From Treponema maltophilum ATCC 51939 (lineage in GTDB: Bacteria; Spirochaetota; Spirochaetia; Treponematales; Treponemataceae): 64,000 nt of DNA. Positions 9,462 to 18,106 of the stretch are shown here, piece by piece; the stretch's first letter is position 1, and the number at the start of each line of letters is the position of its first letter. The notes beneath the pieces were generated by a model. The model had not been told where the DNA came from and made no database searches. It saw only the letters and a list, made by a program, of their open reading frames with translations. The DNA is taken from contig NZ_KE332518.1 of NCBI RefSeq assembly GCF_000413055.1, positions 1,675,583-1,739,582 on the forward strand, given 5' to 3'. The position numbers and the translations under genes were made by a program.

Positions 9462-9986
9462 TTGGCGGAAATAAAAGAAAAAGGGTTGCGGATTAACACA
9501 CAAATCCGCGTACGGGAAGTACGGCTCATAGACAGCGATGGCGGACAGAAGGGAATCGTTTCCACAATCGATGCGCTCGCTATGGCAAGAGATCAAAATC
9601 TTGACTTGGTTGAGGTTGCGCCTACGGCAAACCCTCCGGTATGCAAAATACTGGACTACGGCAAATATCGTTTTGAAATGGAAAAAAAGCTCCGTGATTC
9701 CAAGAAAAAACAAAAATTGCTGAAGATGAAAGAAATCCGCATGCAGCCGAAAATCGGCTCGGGCGATTTGGACTTTAAGTCAAAGCACATACAGGACTTT
9801 CTGAACGAAGGAAACAAGGTAAAAGTAACGGTCCGTTTTAAGGGGCGCGAGCTTGCTCACACGGAACTGGGACTGGTCGTTTTACAGGAAGTACTGAAAC
9901 GGCTCGATGATTATACGGTGGAAAAGCAGCCGGCTATGGAAGGCCGCTTTATGTCCATGACATTGAATCCGAAAGCTAAAAAATAA
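9462..9986 (+). CDS. infC: Translation initiation factor IF-3
   Basis: 174 residues. IF-3 binds the 30S subunit and checks the start codon and initiator tRNA. Both domains are recognisable: N-terminal ([39 protein letters not shown]) and C-terminal ([35 protein letters not shown]). The start is TTG, right after AAGGAGGATCG; infC classically uses a rare start codon (AUU in E. coli) so that IF-3 can restrain its own synthesis, and TTG here may play a weaker version of that role. First gene of infC-rpmI-rplT. Confidence 0.97.
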   Translation: MAEIKEKGLRINTQIRVREVRLIDSDGGQKGIVSTIDALAMARDQNLDLVEVAPTANPPVCKILDYGKYRFEMEKKLRDSKKKQKLLKMKEIRMQPKIGSGDLDFKSKHIQDFLNEGNKVKVTVRFKGRELAHTELGLVVLQEVLKRLDDYTVEKQPAMEGRFMSMTLNPKAKK

Positions 9987-9997
9987 CGAGGTAACGT

Positions 9998-10198
9998 ATG
10001 CCAAAGATGAAATCGAAACGCAGTGCGGCAAAGCGCGTAGCTTTTACCGGAAGCGGTAAGGTTAAGTACAAAAAGATGAATTTGCGCCATATTTTAACCA
10101 AAAAAGCGCAAAAACGCAAACGCCATTTGCGCAGCGCCGGAATATTGAGCGGTGCCGATTCGGCAAAAATCCGCAAGCAGCTTTTACCCTACGGCTGA
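9998..10198 (+). CDS. rpmI: 50S ribosomal protein L35
   Basis: 66 residues, strongly basic, with the typical start [20 protein letters not shown] and a [10 protein letters not shown] motif. It lies 11 bp after infC and 20 bp before rplT, the conserved bacterial order. Full length for the family. Confidence 0.97.
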   Translation: MPKMKSKRSAAKRVAFTGSGKVKYKKMNLRHILTKKAQKRKRHLRSAGILSGADSAKIRKQLLPYG

Positions 10199-10218
10199 AT
10201 TATAATCAGGAGAAGAAA

Positions 10219-10578
10219 ATGTCAAGAGCAATAGACGGTTCAAAAAGACTTAACCGGCGAAAAAAAATATTAAAACTCGCAAAAGGTTTCCGCGGCAGAC
10301 GCGGTACGAACTTTAAGGCGGCAAAGGATGCGGTAACGCAGGCACTCAGCGACGCCTATGTGGGACGCCGCGATAAAAAAGGCGATATGCGTTCTTTGTG
10401 GATAAGCAGGCTCAATGCGGCCGTCAGAAGTCAAGGCTTAAGCTATTCGCGCTTTATCGACGGTTTGACAAAGGCTCACGTAATCATCAACCGCAAAGCC
10501 CTTTCAAACATGGCGATTGAAGACCCGGAAGCTTTTAAAGCGGTCGTCGATACCGCAAAAAAAGCCGTCGGACTTTAA
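10219..10578 (+). CDS. rplT: 50S ribosomal protein L20
   Basis: 119 residues, basic, family hallmarks KILKLAKGFRGRRGTNFKAAK and RRDKKGDMRSLWISRLNAA. L20 is needed early in 50S assembly and in many bacteria represses its own operon by binding the leader mRNA. AGGAG lies just ahead of the ATG. Full length. Confidence 0.97.
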   Translation: MSRAIDGSKRLNRRKKILKLAKGFRGRRGTNFKAAKDAVTQALSDAYVGRRDKKGDMRSLWISRLNAAVRSQGLSYSRFIDGLTKAHVIINRKALSNMAIEDPEAFKAVVDTAKKAVGL

Positions 10579-10594
10579 GAGCGGAGTGTAGCAC

Positions 10595-10975
10595 ATGATT
10601 TCTCTGAACCAAATTCGGCTCCTTGAGCAAAAAATTGAAAGCATTCTCGATTTGCTGGCCGTGCTGCAAAGCGAAAAAGCGGTGCTCGAAAAGGAAAATG
10701 CGAAACTGAAAGCCGAAGTGCAGGAACTCGCCGCAAAATGCAGCCGGTTCGAGCAGGATGAAGAGAAAATCGAGCAGGGAATATTGAGCGTACTGAACCG
10801 CCTCAACAACATGGAAGATGCGGTTCAGCACGTGATGGAAAGCGGCCGTACGAGCGGCAGCGATGAAAAAAACGCACAGCGGCGGCAAGAAGTACCGCAA
10901 GTCGTGCAGGAACGGCATGAAGCGGGACCGGCCAAGCCGGCAGCACCGTCGGGCGAACAGCTGGACATATTCTAG
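10595..10975 (+). CDS. ZapB-like coiled-coil protein ending in a clamp-binding-like motif
   Basis: 126 residues. Residues 1-75 are a heptad-rich coiled coil (LLEQKIESILDLLAVL.., KENAKLKAEVQELAAK) like ZapB-type cell-division proteins; the rest is polar, Pro/Gln/Glu-rich and likely disordered. The last residues are E-Q-L-D-I-F, close to the QL[SD]LF sliding-clamp-binding consensus known in bacterial DNA polymerases and repair proteins. It sits 16 bp after rplT and 10 bp before zapA, so a division role is the first guess. The function is not proven by sequence. Confidence 0.6.
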   Translation: MISLNQIRLLEQKIESILDLLAVLQSEKAVLEKENAKLKAEVQELAAKCSRFEQDEEKIEQGILSVLNRLNNMEDAVQHVMESGRTSGSDEKNAQRRQEVPQVVQERHEAGPAKPAAPSGEQLDIF

Positions 10976-10985
10976 CGGGAACGCT

Positions 10986-11300
10986 ATGGGCACTCTCAAT
11001 ATCAACCTGTTGGGAACATCTTTCAGCATTCAGGCAAAAGAAGACGACCGGTATCTTGCAGAGCTTTTGGCGCGCTACAAAAACCTGACTTCTTACATCG
11101 AAAGAATGTCGGGACTTAAAGATAATGTAAAAATCGCAATTATGGCCGGCATAAGTTTATGCGACGAAATCAAACAGATAAAGCAAAAATACGCCGGCGG
11201 ACAAAATCCGAACAAATCGAATAATGACGATACGGAACTTATTGAAGCCGAACGCATCGCCTTAAAAATAATGGAACGCATCGACAAGGTTTTGCCGTAA
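10986..11300 (+). CDS. zapA: Cell division protein ZapA
   Basis: 104 residues. ZapA binds FtsZ and stabilises the Z-ring. The N-terminus GTLNINLLGTSFSIQAKEDD..YLAELLARYKN matches the ZapA beta-alpha start, followed by a helix LKDNVKIAIMAGISLCDEI for oligomerisation. The frame is open further upstream, but the ATG at 10986 is the natural start, just past the preceding stop and giving the family's usual length. Its stop overlaps the next start (TAATG). Confidence 0.85.
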   Translation: MGTLNINLLGTSFSIQAKEDDRYLAELLARYKNLTSYIERMSGLKDNVKIAIMAGISLCDEIKQIKQKYAGGQNPNKSNNDDTELIEAERIALKIMERIDKVLP

Positions 11301-11779
11301 TGGCAAACCTTACCGTATGGGTCGACGCCGATTCCTGTCCCGTCGGCGTGCGCGCGATGATTATACGCTTTGCGCACCGCTTACAAATCCCCGCCGTTTT
11401 TGCGGCAAACCGTCCCGTTCCGCTGGAACCGCCCTCCCCTTTTATACGCATGCAGATTTCTGATGCAACTCCCGATGCCGCGGACAACTATATTGTCGAG
11501 CATTGCGGCGAAGATGATGTGGTCGTAACGCGCGACATTCCCCTCGCCTCGCGCCTCGTTGAAAAAGGCATTACCGTTTTAAACGACCGCGGTGTTGTAT
11601 ACACGGACGAAAATATACGCGAACGGCTTTCGCTTCGGAATTTCAATTTGGAACTGTACGAAAACGGCTTAAAGGGCGATCAAACCGGCTCTTTCGGCAA
11701 AAAAGAGTTGAACCTGTTCGCAAACAGTTTTGACCGCGAGCTGCAAAAAAAACTGAAAAGAACAGCGAACAAGGTTTAG
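11300..11779 (+). CDS. YaiI/YqxD (DUF188) family protein
   Basis: 159 residues. The DUF188 signature WVDADSCPVGVR opens the protein, followed by DDVVVTRDIPLASRLVEKG and LNDRGVVYTDENI, giving a PIN-like fold with conserved acidic residues. Members are predicted nucleases but their substrate is unknown. It overlaps zapA by one base, so it is translationally coupled to the ribosomal-protein/cell-division operon. Confidence 0.9.
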   Translation: MANLTVWVDADSCPVGVRAMIIRFAHRLQIPAVFAANRPVPLEPPSPFIRMQISDATPDAADNYIVEHCGEDDVVVTRDIPLASRLVEKGITVLNDRGVVYTDENIRERLSLRNFNLELYENGLKGDQTGSFGKKELNLFANSFDRELQKKLKRTANKV

Positions 11780-11851
11780 CGCGTTACCTTAGCGCAAGCC
11801 CCGTATCTTCGCCGCGGATTGCCCGACGGATTTTTATGTTTTCCGCAAGTT

Positions 11852-13072
11852 TTATGTTTCCGGCCACGCGGCTTTAATCGAGCGGATTACGGGCTGAATT
11901 TCCAAAAAGGCTTTTACGATTTCCGGATCAAACTGCTTGCCCGATTGCGAAGATATTTCCTTAAGCACGCGATCGTCATCCCAGGCTTCTTTATACACGC
12001 GTTTTGACGAAAGTGCATCGAAAACGTCCGCCAATGACACGATACGGGCGGCTAAGGGAATCTCTTCGCCCGCCATAGGATTCAAACCGATAAGAGAGTT
12101 AATATTGTCAAGCGTTACCTTCGACATATCTACACGGCCGGGATAGCCGGTACCGTCCCAGCGCTCATGGTGATGCAGCGCAACATCGAGCGACATGGCA
12201 TCCAAAGGCGATTCTATCGACGGGAAAAACATTGCGCCGATAACGGTATGCGACTTTATCACGAGGTATTCTTCGGGCGTAAAAATCCGCGGCAATTTTA
12301 AAATAGTGTCCGAAATGCCGACCTTTCCCACGTCGTGGAGCATGGCGGCAATTTTGAGTTTGTCGCGGAATTTGTGGCTTTCTTCAATAGGCACCTTATG
12401 GTTAAAAGCCCAGCGGTCGTAAATTTCAACGGCATAGCTCGATACGCGGTTGACGTGCGGACCGGTTTCGCGCGGATCGCGCAAAGAGGCCATGCTGATC
12501 ATGCGCATAACCATGGCGCGGGTAAGTTTGGCCCATTCCAAAGCCTGAACGGCCGTCGTCGCAAAATGGTGTATATACAGTTCGTCTTCTTCGTTAAAAG
12601 GAATAACCGCCCCCGATTTATTGCGCCGATTGATTATCTGCAGCACGCCCAAAATATCCTTGGTGCGCGTAATAAGCGGAACGGTCAATACGGATTTCGT
12701 GCGGTAGCCGGTAATCGAATCGGGCTGTTTGTTAAAGCGGTACGGCTTATCGTCGGAAATCGCATACACATCGGGAATATTGAGCGTCGTGCCGGTTAAA
12801 ACGGTATAGCCGGAAATGGAACTTTCGTTCACTTTAAACATAAACGAAGAAAAAGGAACTTTTTGCCCCGGATCGAGCTGTTTTTCCAGCGTTTCGTTTT
12901 GCGCGCATTTTATAGTCAGCATATTTTGCTCGTGAATGTATATCGAACCGGCGTCGGCATTCGTAATATGCCGCACTTCCGATAAAAGCCGTTCGAGCAA
13001 AATATCCATATCCTGAATTTCATTTAAAAGCCGTGCGGACTCGACGGTTTTTTTTAATTTTTTTTCATCCAT
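11852..13072 (-). CDS. GAF domain / HD-GYP cyclic-di-GMP phosphodiesterase
   Basis: 406 residues. Residues about 20-170 form a GAF sensor domain; 190-380 form an HD-GYP domain with HDVGK at 246-250 and HHERWDGTGYPG from about 301, the metal-binding and GYP signatures. The expected reaction is hydrolysis of c-di-GMP to GMP/pGpG. No receiver domain or membrane segment, so it is cytosolic, gated by the GAF ligand. Upstream on the minus strand are a TATAAG -10-like box and GGAAAAG before the ATG. It stands alone, 167 bp from the end of the next minus-strand unit; that gap holds nothing recognisable. Confidence 0.93.
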   Translation of the reverse strand: MDEKKLKKTVESARLLNEIQDMDILLERLLSEVRHITNADAGSIYIHEQNMLTIKCAQNETLEKQLDPGQKVPFSSFMFKVNESSISGYTVLTGTTLNIPDVYAISDDKPYRFNKQPDSITGYRTKSVLTVPLITRTKDILGVLQIINRRNKSGAVIPFNEEDELYIHHFATTAVQALEWAKLTRAMVMRMISMASLRDPRETGPHVNRVSSYAVEIYDRWAFNHKVPIEESHKFRDKLKIAAMLHDVGKVGISDTILKLPRIFTPEEYLVIKSHTVIGAMFFPSIESPLDAMSLDVALHHHERWDGTGYPGRVDMSKVTLDNINSLIGLNPMAGEEIPLAARIVSLADVFDALSSKRVYKEAWDDDRVLKEISSQSGKQFDPEIVKAFLEIQPVIRSIKAAWPET

Positions 13073-13239
13073 ACTTTTCCAACCGGTTATGCAAAACTTA
13101 TATTAACTGAGTGAATCAATCGCACGGTAAAAGTATATCCCAAATCGAACGCTCTGTCCAGATTGAATTTAAAGATTTCCGACAATCACACATTTTCCGT
13201 CATTGCGATTTTCATTGTTTTTATATGAGCGCACTGATT

Positions 13240-14130
13240 TTATGTAAGCGGCGGATCCGCTTTTTGTATGAGTGAAAAATATAAGGGGCCTGCTCCTTCG
13301 TGCGCATCGGGCAATATATGAAAGCCGCATTCGGTTTGTTCCCATTTCTCACGGACGGGCAGCAGGCAGGAAAAAAACTTTTGCGGGATTTTTACGGGCA
13401 CAAGATGCGCGTTTTCGAATTTCTTTAAAAGTTTTTTTACCGTGCCGTCGTTTTCCTGAAAAGAAAGTGCGCAGGTTGCGTAAAGTACATGACCGCCCGT
13501 TTTGAGCAGTCTGAAAGCGGATGAAAGCAGCGCCCATTGGGTTTGCGCCGTATGCTTTATGCGCGACGGCGACCATTGCGCAAGATATTTGGGATCCTGC
13601 AGTACGTGGCGCTCCGACGAACAGGGAGCGTCGAGCAAAACGGCATCGAAGCTTTCCCGCTCGTACAAGCACCATTTTGCACCGTCAAAGCCGGTAACCG
13701 CGATACGGGAGCGCATTACGGGATCGGCATAGGTATCCAAAACCGCGGCAAGACGGGCTCGGCGGGCACCGGAAACTTCGTTGCAAATAAACTGTTCGGG
13801 AAGAAGGTTTTCTATTTGCGCACCTTCCGCAGCGTGCGATCGCGCTTCTTCGAGGATTTTGTGCGCAAGTACGAGGCTTTTTCCGCCGGGGGCGGCGCAC
13901 ATGTCCAGCACGCGCTTACAGCAGGCCGTCGGCAGCGCAAGAGCTGCCGATACGCTTGCGGCATCCAAAAAATAATCTTTGGCGCCGCCGACCTTTGCCG
14001 GAATCGGCACATACCGTGCGTTTTCAAGCAAGGCGGCGCGCAACGAAGGCCAGCGTTCTTTAAACTGCCGTGCGTAATACGCATCGAAGCCGGCTTCTCC
14101 TTTAAGCGTTTTTTCCTGCGCTGCGCACAT
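13240..14130 (-). CDS. RsmB/NOP2-type rRNA (cytosine-5) methyltransferase
   Basis: 296 residues, SAM-dependent m5C methyltransferase core. SAM motif DMCAAPGGKS, motif IV DAPCSS with one conserved Cys, and YATCAL with the nucleophilic Cys; ENDGTV follows as in RsmB/RsmF. Shorter than E. coli RsmB (no NusB-like N-terminal domain). It may target 16S rRNA or another RNA. Last gene of the long minus-strand run, starting 3 bp after the pseudouridine synthase stop. Confidence 0.88.
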   Translation of the reverse strand: MCAAQEKTLKGEAGFDAYYARQFKERWPSLRAALLENARYVPIPAKVGGAKDYFLDAASVSAALALPTACCKRVLDMCAAPGGKSLVLAHKILEEARSHAAEGAQIENLLPEQFICNEVSGARRARLAAVLDTYADPVMRSRIAVTGFDGAKWCLYERESFDAVLLDAPCSSERHVLQDPKYLAQWSPSRIKHTAQTQWALLSSAFRLLKTGGHVLYATCALSFQENDGTVKKLLKKFENAHLVPVKIPQKFFSCLLPVREKWEQTECGFHILPDAHEGAGPLYFSLIQKADPPLT

Positions 14131-14133
14131 CGG

Positions 14134-14862
14134 TTAAAAGCCTCCGTACGCTTGCCACAGCGCGTCCGTTTTTAAAAGCGGGGCTGCGATATCGATCACT
14201 TCGTTCGTTACGGGATGCTCGAAGCGCAGGCGCGACGCGTGCAGCCGTATACCGCCTAAAGGGTCGGAGCGGCGCGCACCGTATTTTACGTCGCCTTTAA
14301 TGTGATAGCCTTCATGCGCAAGCTGACAGCGGATTTGGTGCGTGCGTCCCGTTATAAGTTCTATTTCGGCGAAGGTATAGCGGCCGGTCGAAAAAACGGG
14401 ACGCCACAAAAGGCGGGCAAGTTTTGCCCTGCGTGCATCCTTTTCGCAGACAAAAGCTTTTTGGCGCCGCGCATCAAAACGAAGGTAATGTTCCAACAGC
14501 GCAAAGTCGCCGCTTATCGGAAGAGAACCTTTGAGAACGGCCGTATAGACTTTTTTTACGGCAAGAGCTTTTTTTTGATGTTCGGTAAATTGATTTTGAA
14601 GGCGCGGCAAAAGCGCTTTGTCGAAAACCAAAAGAACGGCGCCCGATACGGGACGGTCGAGCCGATTAAAACAATGAATAAAAGACGGAAGCGTTTTGGA
14701 GTCTCCGTATAAATCTGTAAAGCATCGGGCAAAAATAAAGGGAAGAGAAGGTTCTTCGCAAATGTCGCCGCACGCTTTGTTAAAGACCGCAAGATACGAA
14801 TCGATATATAACAGACGTTTTTTGTCGACGGGACTTTCGGATTCACTTTGACCAATATTCAT
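14134..14862 (-). CDS. RluA-family pseudouridine synthase
   Basis: 242 residues. Isomerises uridine to pseudouridine in rRNA or tRNA. The catalytic Asp lies in NRLDRPVSG; GRTHQIRCQLAHEGYHIKGDVKYG is the second family block. It lacks an S4 domain. I chose the ATG at 14862 (overlapping the GH3 gene end by 20 bp) because AAGGAGA lies upstream and the longer open frame is only gene overlap. Which uridine it modifies cannot be told. Confidence 0.88.
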   Translation of the reverse strand: MNIGQSESESPVDKKRLLYIDSYLAVFNKACGDICEEPSLPFIFARCFTDLYGDSKTLPSFIHCFNRLDRPVSGAVLLVFDKALLPRLQNQFTEHQKKALAVKKVYTAVLKGSLPISGDFALLEHYLRFDARRQKAFVCEKDARRAKLARLLWRPVFSTGRYTFAEIELITGRTHQIRCQLAHEGYHIKGDVKYGARRSDPLGGIRLHASRLRFEHPVTNEVIDIAAPLLKTDALWQAYGGF

Positions 14863-16249
14863 AATACAAAGCGTCTCCTTTTTGTTTCGCATCTCTGAAT
14901 TTTTCGAGCGAATTTTGTAAGCGTAAAGAAGCGTCTTCTTCGGCTTCGTTAAATTGCGCAGGCACAAGCGCGTATTCGCCGTCTTCGGTCGGTTCAAGTT
15001 TTAAAAGCCCCATGCGCAACTTTGCTTTTAAAATGCGGCGCAGGGCTTCATCCGTTATCGTTTGGAGTTCCGAATCGTTCCCGATTTTTTCCGTCAATTC
15101 CGAAACGATGTCTTTATATACGGGACGGGAAAGCATGCACATGTGCACACCCGAACGCAGCGCTTTTATCACGCAGTCCGCAACGGAAAACAGTTTGCCG
15201 TCGAGCATGTATAAATCGTCGGAAAAAATCAAGCCGTCAAAATGCAGTTCGTTCTTTAAAAGATCGGTTACTACCGCACGCGAAAAGCATGCCGGATTTT
15301 CCGCGTCGAAGGCGGGAACGACGGCATGGCTCATAAGCACGCCCGCAAAAGGAAAGGGATCGGCCGCCGGGATTTCAAAATCCCGCACTTCGGCAAGCGA
15401 GGAAATAAGAGAAGCAAAGGGCAACACGTACAATTCCCGTATATCCGCTTCGCTTCCTTCCAATACGGGAAGCGTGCGGTGAGGATCCTCGTTCGAGTTG
15501 CCGGGGAAATGCTTTAAAACGCAAAAGATGCCGCCCTTATTAAAAGCACGCACAAAGGCCGAAGCGTAAACTTCAACCTGTTCGGCCGAACCGAAACTGC
15601 GCCTGCCCAAAAAGGCTGCGTTGTGTTCGCCCGCAGTTTCGACGACCGGAGCAAAGTTTACGTGAATGCCGAGGGCGGCAAGCTGATACGCCGCGTACAA
15701 ATACAGCTCTTCGGCCTTTTCGGGACCGAGCAAGCGGGCGACCGCTTCGGCCGACGGCAGCGGACTTGCAATGCCGCGCAGACGGTTCACTTCCCCGCCT
15801 TCGTGATCTATCGCAAAAAAGGGCGGAAGACATTCACCCTTTCCCGCATATTTTTCCGTGCATTTTTGCGTATGCTGTGCCGCATAAAAGTTTCGGGTCG
15901 AATCGGTAAGCGCGATTATCTGTTCCGGCTTTCCGGTAAAGTTGCGGGCAAATAAAATATAACCGCCCGGCGGAATATCGTACGAAACGGCGGAAGCCGA
16001 AGAGACGGTACCGTCGACCGACACGATAAAAAGCTGACACAGTTTTTCTTCAAGGCTTAAAGAACCGATAAGGCGATCAAAAGCCGCTTCGATTTTATCG
16101 CGTTCGGCTTTAAGCGTATCGGAGTTTGCGCGGGCGGAACAAGAGCAGATCGGAAGCAAAAACAAACCGCAGCAAAAAATCAATAAAATAAGCGGCGGTA
16201 AAAACGAAGGGAAAAATTTTCGGCGCAGCCGACGGAAACCGACTTTCAT
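14843..16249 (-). CDS. Glycoside hydrolase family 3 (NagZ-like beta-N-acetylhexosaminidase), exported
   Basis: 468 residues. N-terminal signal/membrane segment (about 14-36) ending in C-S-C, possibly a lipoprotein lipobox. The GH3 barrel follows: EEKLCQLFIV, AIDHEGGEVNRLRG, KHFPGNSNEDPHRTLP (the D-P-H pair matches the catalytic Asp/His of NagZ) and GLIFSDDL (nucleophile Asp). NagZ is normally cytosolic and recycles peptidoglycan; this protein looks exported, so it may cut GlcNAc linkages in the periplasm or at the surface. It starts 6 bp after the TRAP permease stop. Confidence 0.87.
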   Translation of the reverse strand: MKVGFRRLRRKFFPSFLPPLILLIFCCGLFLLPICSCSARANSDTLKAERDKIEAAFDRLIGSLSLEEKLCQLFIVSVDGTVSSASAVSYDIPPGGYILFARNFTGKPEQIIALTDSTRNFYAAQHTQKCTEKYAGKGECLPPFFAIDHEGGEVNRLRGIASPLPSAEAVARLLGPEKAEELYLYAAYQLAALGIHVNFAPVVETAGEHNAAFLGRRSFGSAEQVEVYASAFVRAFNKGGIFCVLKHFPGNSNEDPHRTLPVLEGSEADIRELYVLPFASLISSLAEVRDFEIPAADPFPFAGVLMSHAVVPAFDAENPACFSRAVVTDLLKNELHFDGLIFSDDLYMLDGKLFSVADCVIKALRSGVHMCMLSRPVYKDIVSELTEKIGNDSELQTITDEALRRILKAKLRMGLLKLEPTEDGEYALVPAQFNEAEEDASLRLQNSLEKFRDAKQKGDALYYEYWSK

Positions 16250-16255
16250 TTTCGA

Positions 16256-18106
16256 TTACAGCAGCGCAAGGGTAAAAAACGGAATATAGGTAACAAGCAT
16301 AAGCACGATAAACTGCACGAGTAAAAAAGGCAGGATTCCTTTTATGACTTTTACCATCGGCGTTTCGAACGCGTACGACGCGATAAACAAATCCATTCCG
16401 ACCGGCGGCGTTAAAAAACCGAGCTGCATGTTCATTAAAAAGATAACGCCCGTGTGCACGGGATGTATGCCGAAGGATTCGGCGATCGGAATAATGAGCG
16501 GCGAAACAATCAATATGGCCGAATATACGTCCATAAGGCACCCGGCTATGAGCAGAACGCAGTTGAGCAACAATAAAAACACATATTTCGAGCCGACAAA
16601 GGTAAGCACGAAGTCGGACAACACGGCCGGAATATTCGCATCGAGCAAAAAGTACGAAAGGCCGCGCGCGGCACCGAAAATCGCGAGTACGCCGCCGGTA
16701 ACGGGAAGCGCTTCGACAATGAGGCTGAATGCTTCTTTAAACGTATAATCTTTGCGCACCCAAATTCCGACGGCGGCCGCGTACAAAACGGCAAAAGACG
16801 CCGCTTGGAACAGCGAAAAAAAGCCGCCGAAATAACCGGCAATAATAAAAACGGGAAGCAAAAGTTCGAAAGCGGCGTGCTTTAAAGCTTTGAGCGCTTC
16901 GCGAAACGAAAACGGAACGCGTTTTGAATCTTTATCGAAAAAAATGCCGAGCGCAATCATAGCCGCCGCCAAAATGCAGCCGGGAATAACCGCGCCTTTA
17001 AACAAATCGAACACGTCGACGGAAAAATAATTCGTCGTTCCGTACATGATAACGGCAAGGCTCGGCGGGAACAAAAGTCCCAAAGCGCCCGACGCCGTAA
17101 TGAGCGCTTGCGAACGATCTTTTGCGTATCCGGAACCGGTAAGCACTATGGTCAATAAAGAGCCGAGCGCCAAAACGGTAACGCCCGATACGCCCGTAAA
17201 AGTGGTAAAAAAGGTCGTAACGACGACGGCCGCGATAATAAAGCCGCCGCGGAACCAGCCGAACAGCGTTTTAAAGACGTCAACTAAGCGCCGTCCCGCA
17301 CTTCCCTTCGATAAAATATAACCGGCCATCGTAAAAAGCGGAATTGCGGCTATGCTTTTATCGGTTAAGATACCGTACGCTTCGAGGGAAAGCATTTCCA
17401 CATAGCCGCCGCCCTGAGAAAAAGCAACATAGGCGACGGCGCTTATAACGACAAAAAGCGGCACGCCCAAAAAGGCAAAGGCGACAATCAGTAAAACCAA
17501 AAACGGAAAAAAACGCGCCGAAACGCCGAGCCAAAAGCTGCCCAATGCGGAAAGCAATGCGGGTTCTTCCATCTTAAAAAGATAATACAATACGCCGCTT
17601 ATCGGCCCTGCGGAAATAGCGCATCCGAGCAAAACACCCAAAACGGAAAACACGAGCATCTTTTTGTGCGCAAGGCTCGAAAAAAGCATAAGAACATACG
17701 AAACCGGTAATAAGGCAAAAACGGCTTGGAGCGGGACGCCCCATACCTTGTCGGCGGGCGTAAAGACGGCAAACAATTCCGAGAACGACGAAAAAAAGAG
17801 GGCCAAAAGTACGGCCGGAATAAACACGGCCTTTAAAGCATCCGCGGTCTTTTTTACCGGAACCGGAGCGAATTCATCGACGGCGGCTATACATATGTGC
17901 TTGTGAGCGCGCCACGTGATAATCGACGTAAAGCAGGCAAACAAAAAAACAAGGTTGACCGTCGCGCCTTCGGCACCTAAAAGCGGAATACGAAAGAAGC
18001 GTTCGGTTATAAGTTGAATAAGGGGCAAAATGCATAAAAAAATCAGTAAAAAAACCGAAACCGTATTTTCAATTTTTTCAAAAATACCGTTTTGTTTATC
18101 GGGCAT
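16256..18106 (-). CDS. TRAP transporter fused permease (small + large subunits, TatQM/DctQM)
   Basis: 616 residues with about 16 membrane segments. Residues 1-150 are a DctQ-like four-helix unit (ITWRAHKHICIAAVDEF); the rest is DctM-like (PLFTMAGYILSKGSAGRRLVDVFKTLFGWFRGG, GALGLLFPPSLAVIMYG, NMQLGFLTPPVGMDLF). The fused form matches T. pallidum Tp0958. It imports a small solute driven by a Na+ gradient. Its start overlaps the tatP gene end by 11 bp. The substrate is unknown; see the finding on the linked decarboxylase. Confidence 0.92.
   Translation of the reverse strand: MPDKQNGIFEKIENTVSVFLLIFLCILPLIQLITERFFRIPLLGAEGATVNLVFLFACFTSIITWRAHKHICIAAVDEFAPVPVKKTADALKAVFIPAVLLALFFSSFSELFAVFTPADKVWGVPLQAVFALLPVSYVLMLFSSLAHKKMLVFSVLGVLLGCAISAGPISGVLYYLFKMEEPALLSALGSFWLGVSARFFPFLVLLIVAFAFLGVPLFVVISAVAYVAFSQGGGYVEMLSLEAYGILTDKSIAAIPLFTMAGYILSKGSAGRRLVDVFKTLFGWFRGGFIIAAVVVTTFFTTFTGVSGVTVLALGSLLTIVLTGSGYAKDRSQALITASGALGLLFPPSLAVIMYGTTNYFSVDVFDLFKGAVIPGCILAAAMIALGIFFDKDSKRVPFSFREALKALKHAAFELLLPVFIIAGYFGGFFSLFQAASFAVLYAAAVGIWVRKDYTFKEAFSLIVEALPVTGGVLAIFGAARGLSYFLLDANIPAVLSDFVLTFVGSKYVFLLLLNCVLLIAGCLMDVYSAILIVSPLIIPIAESFGIHPVHTGVIFLMNMQLGFLTPPVGMDLFIASYAFETPMVKVIKGILPFLLVQFIVLMLVTYIPFFTLALL

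Noticed and set aside
13073-13239. 167-bp gap as a possible RNA gene
   Set aside because: No tRNA-like clover, strong stem or promoter-terminator pair was seen.
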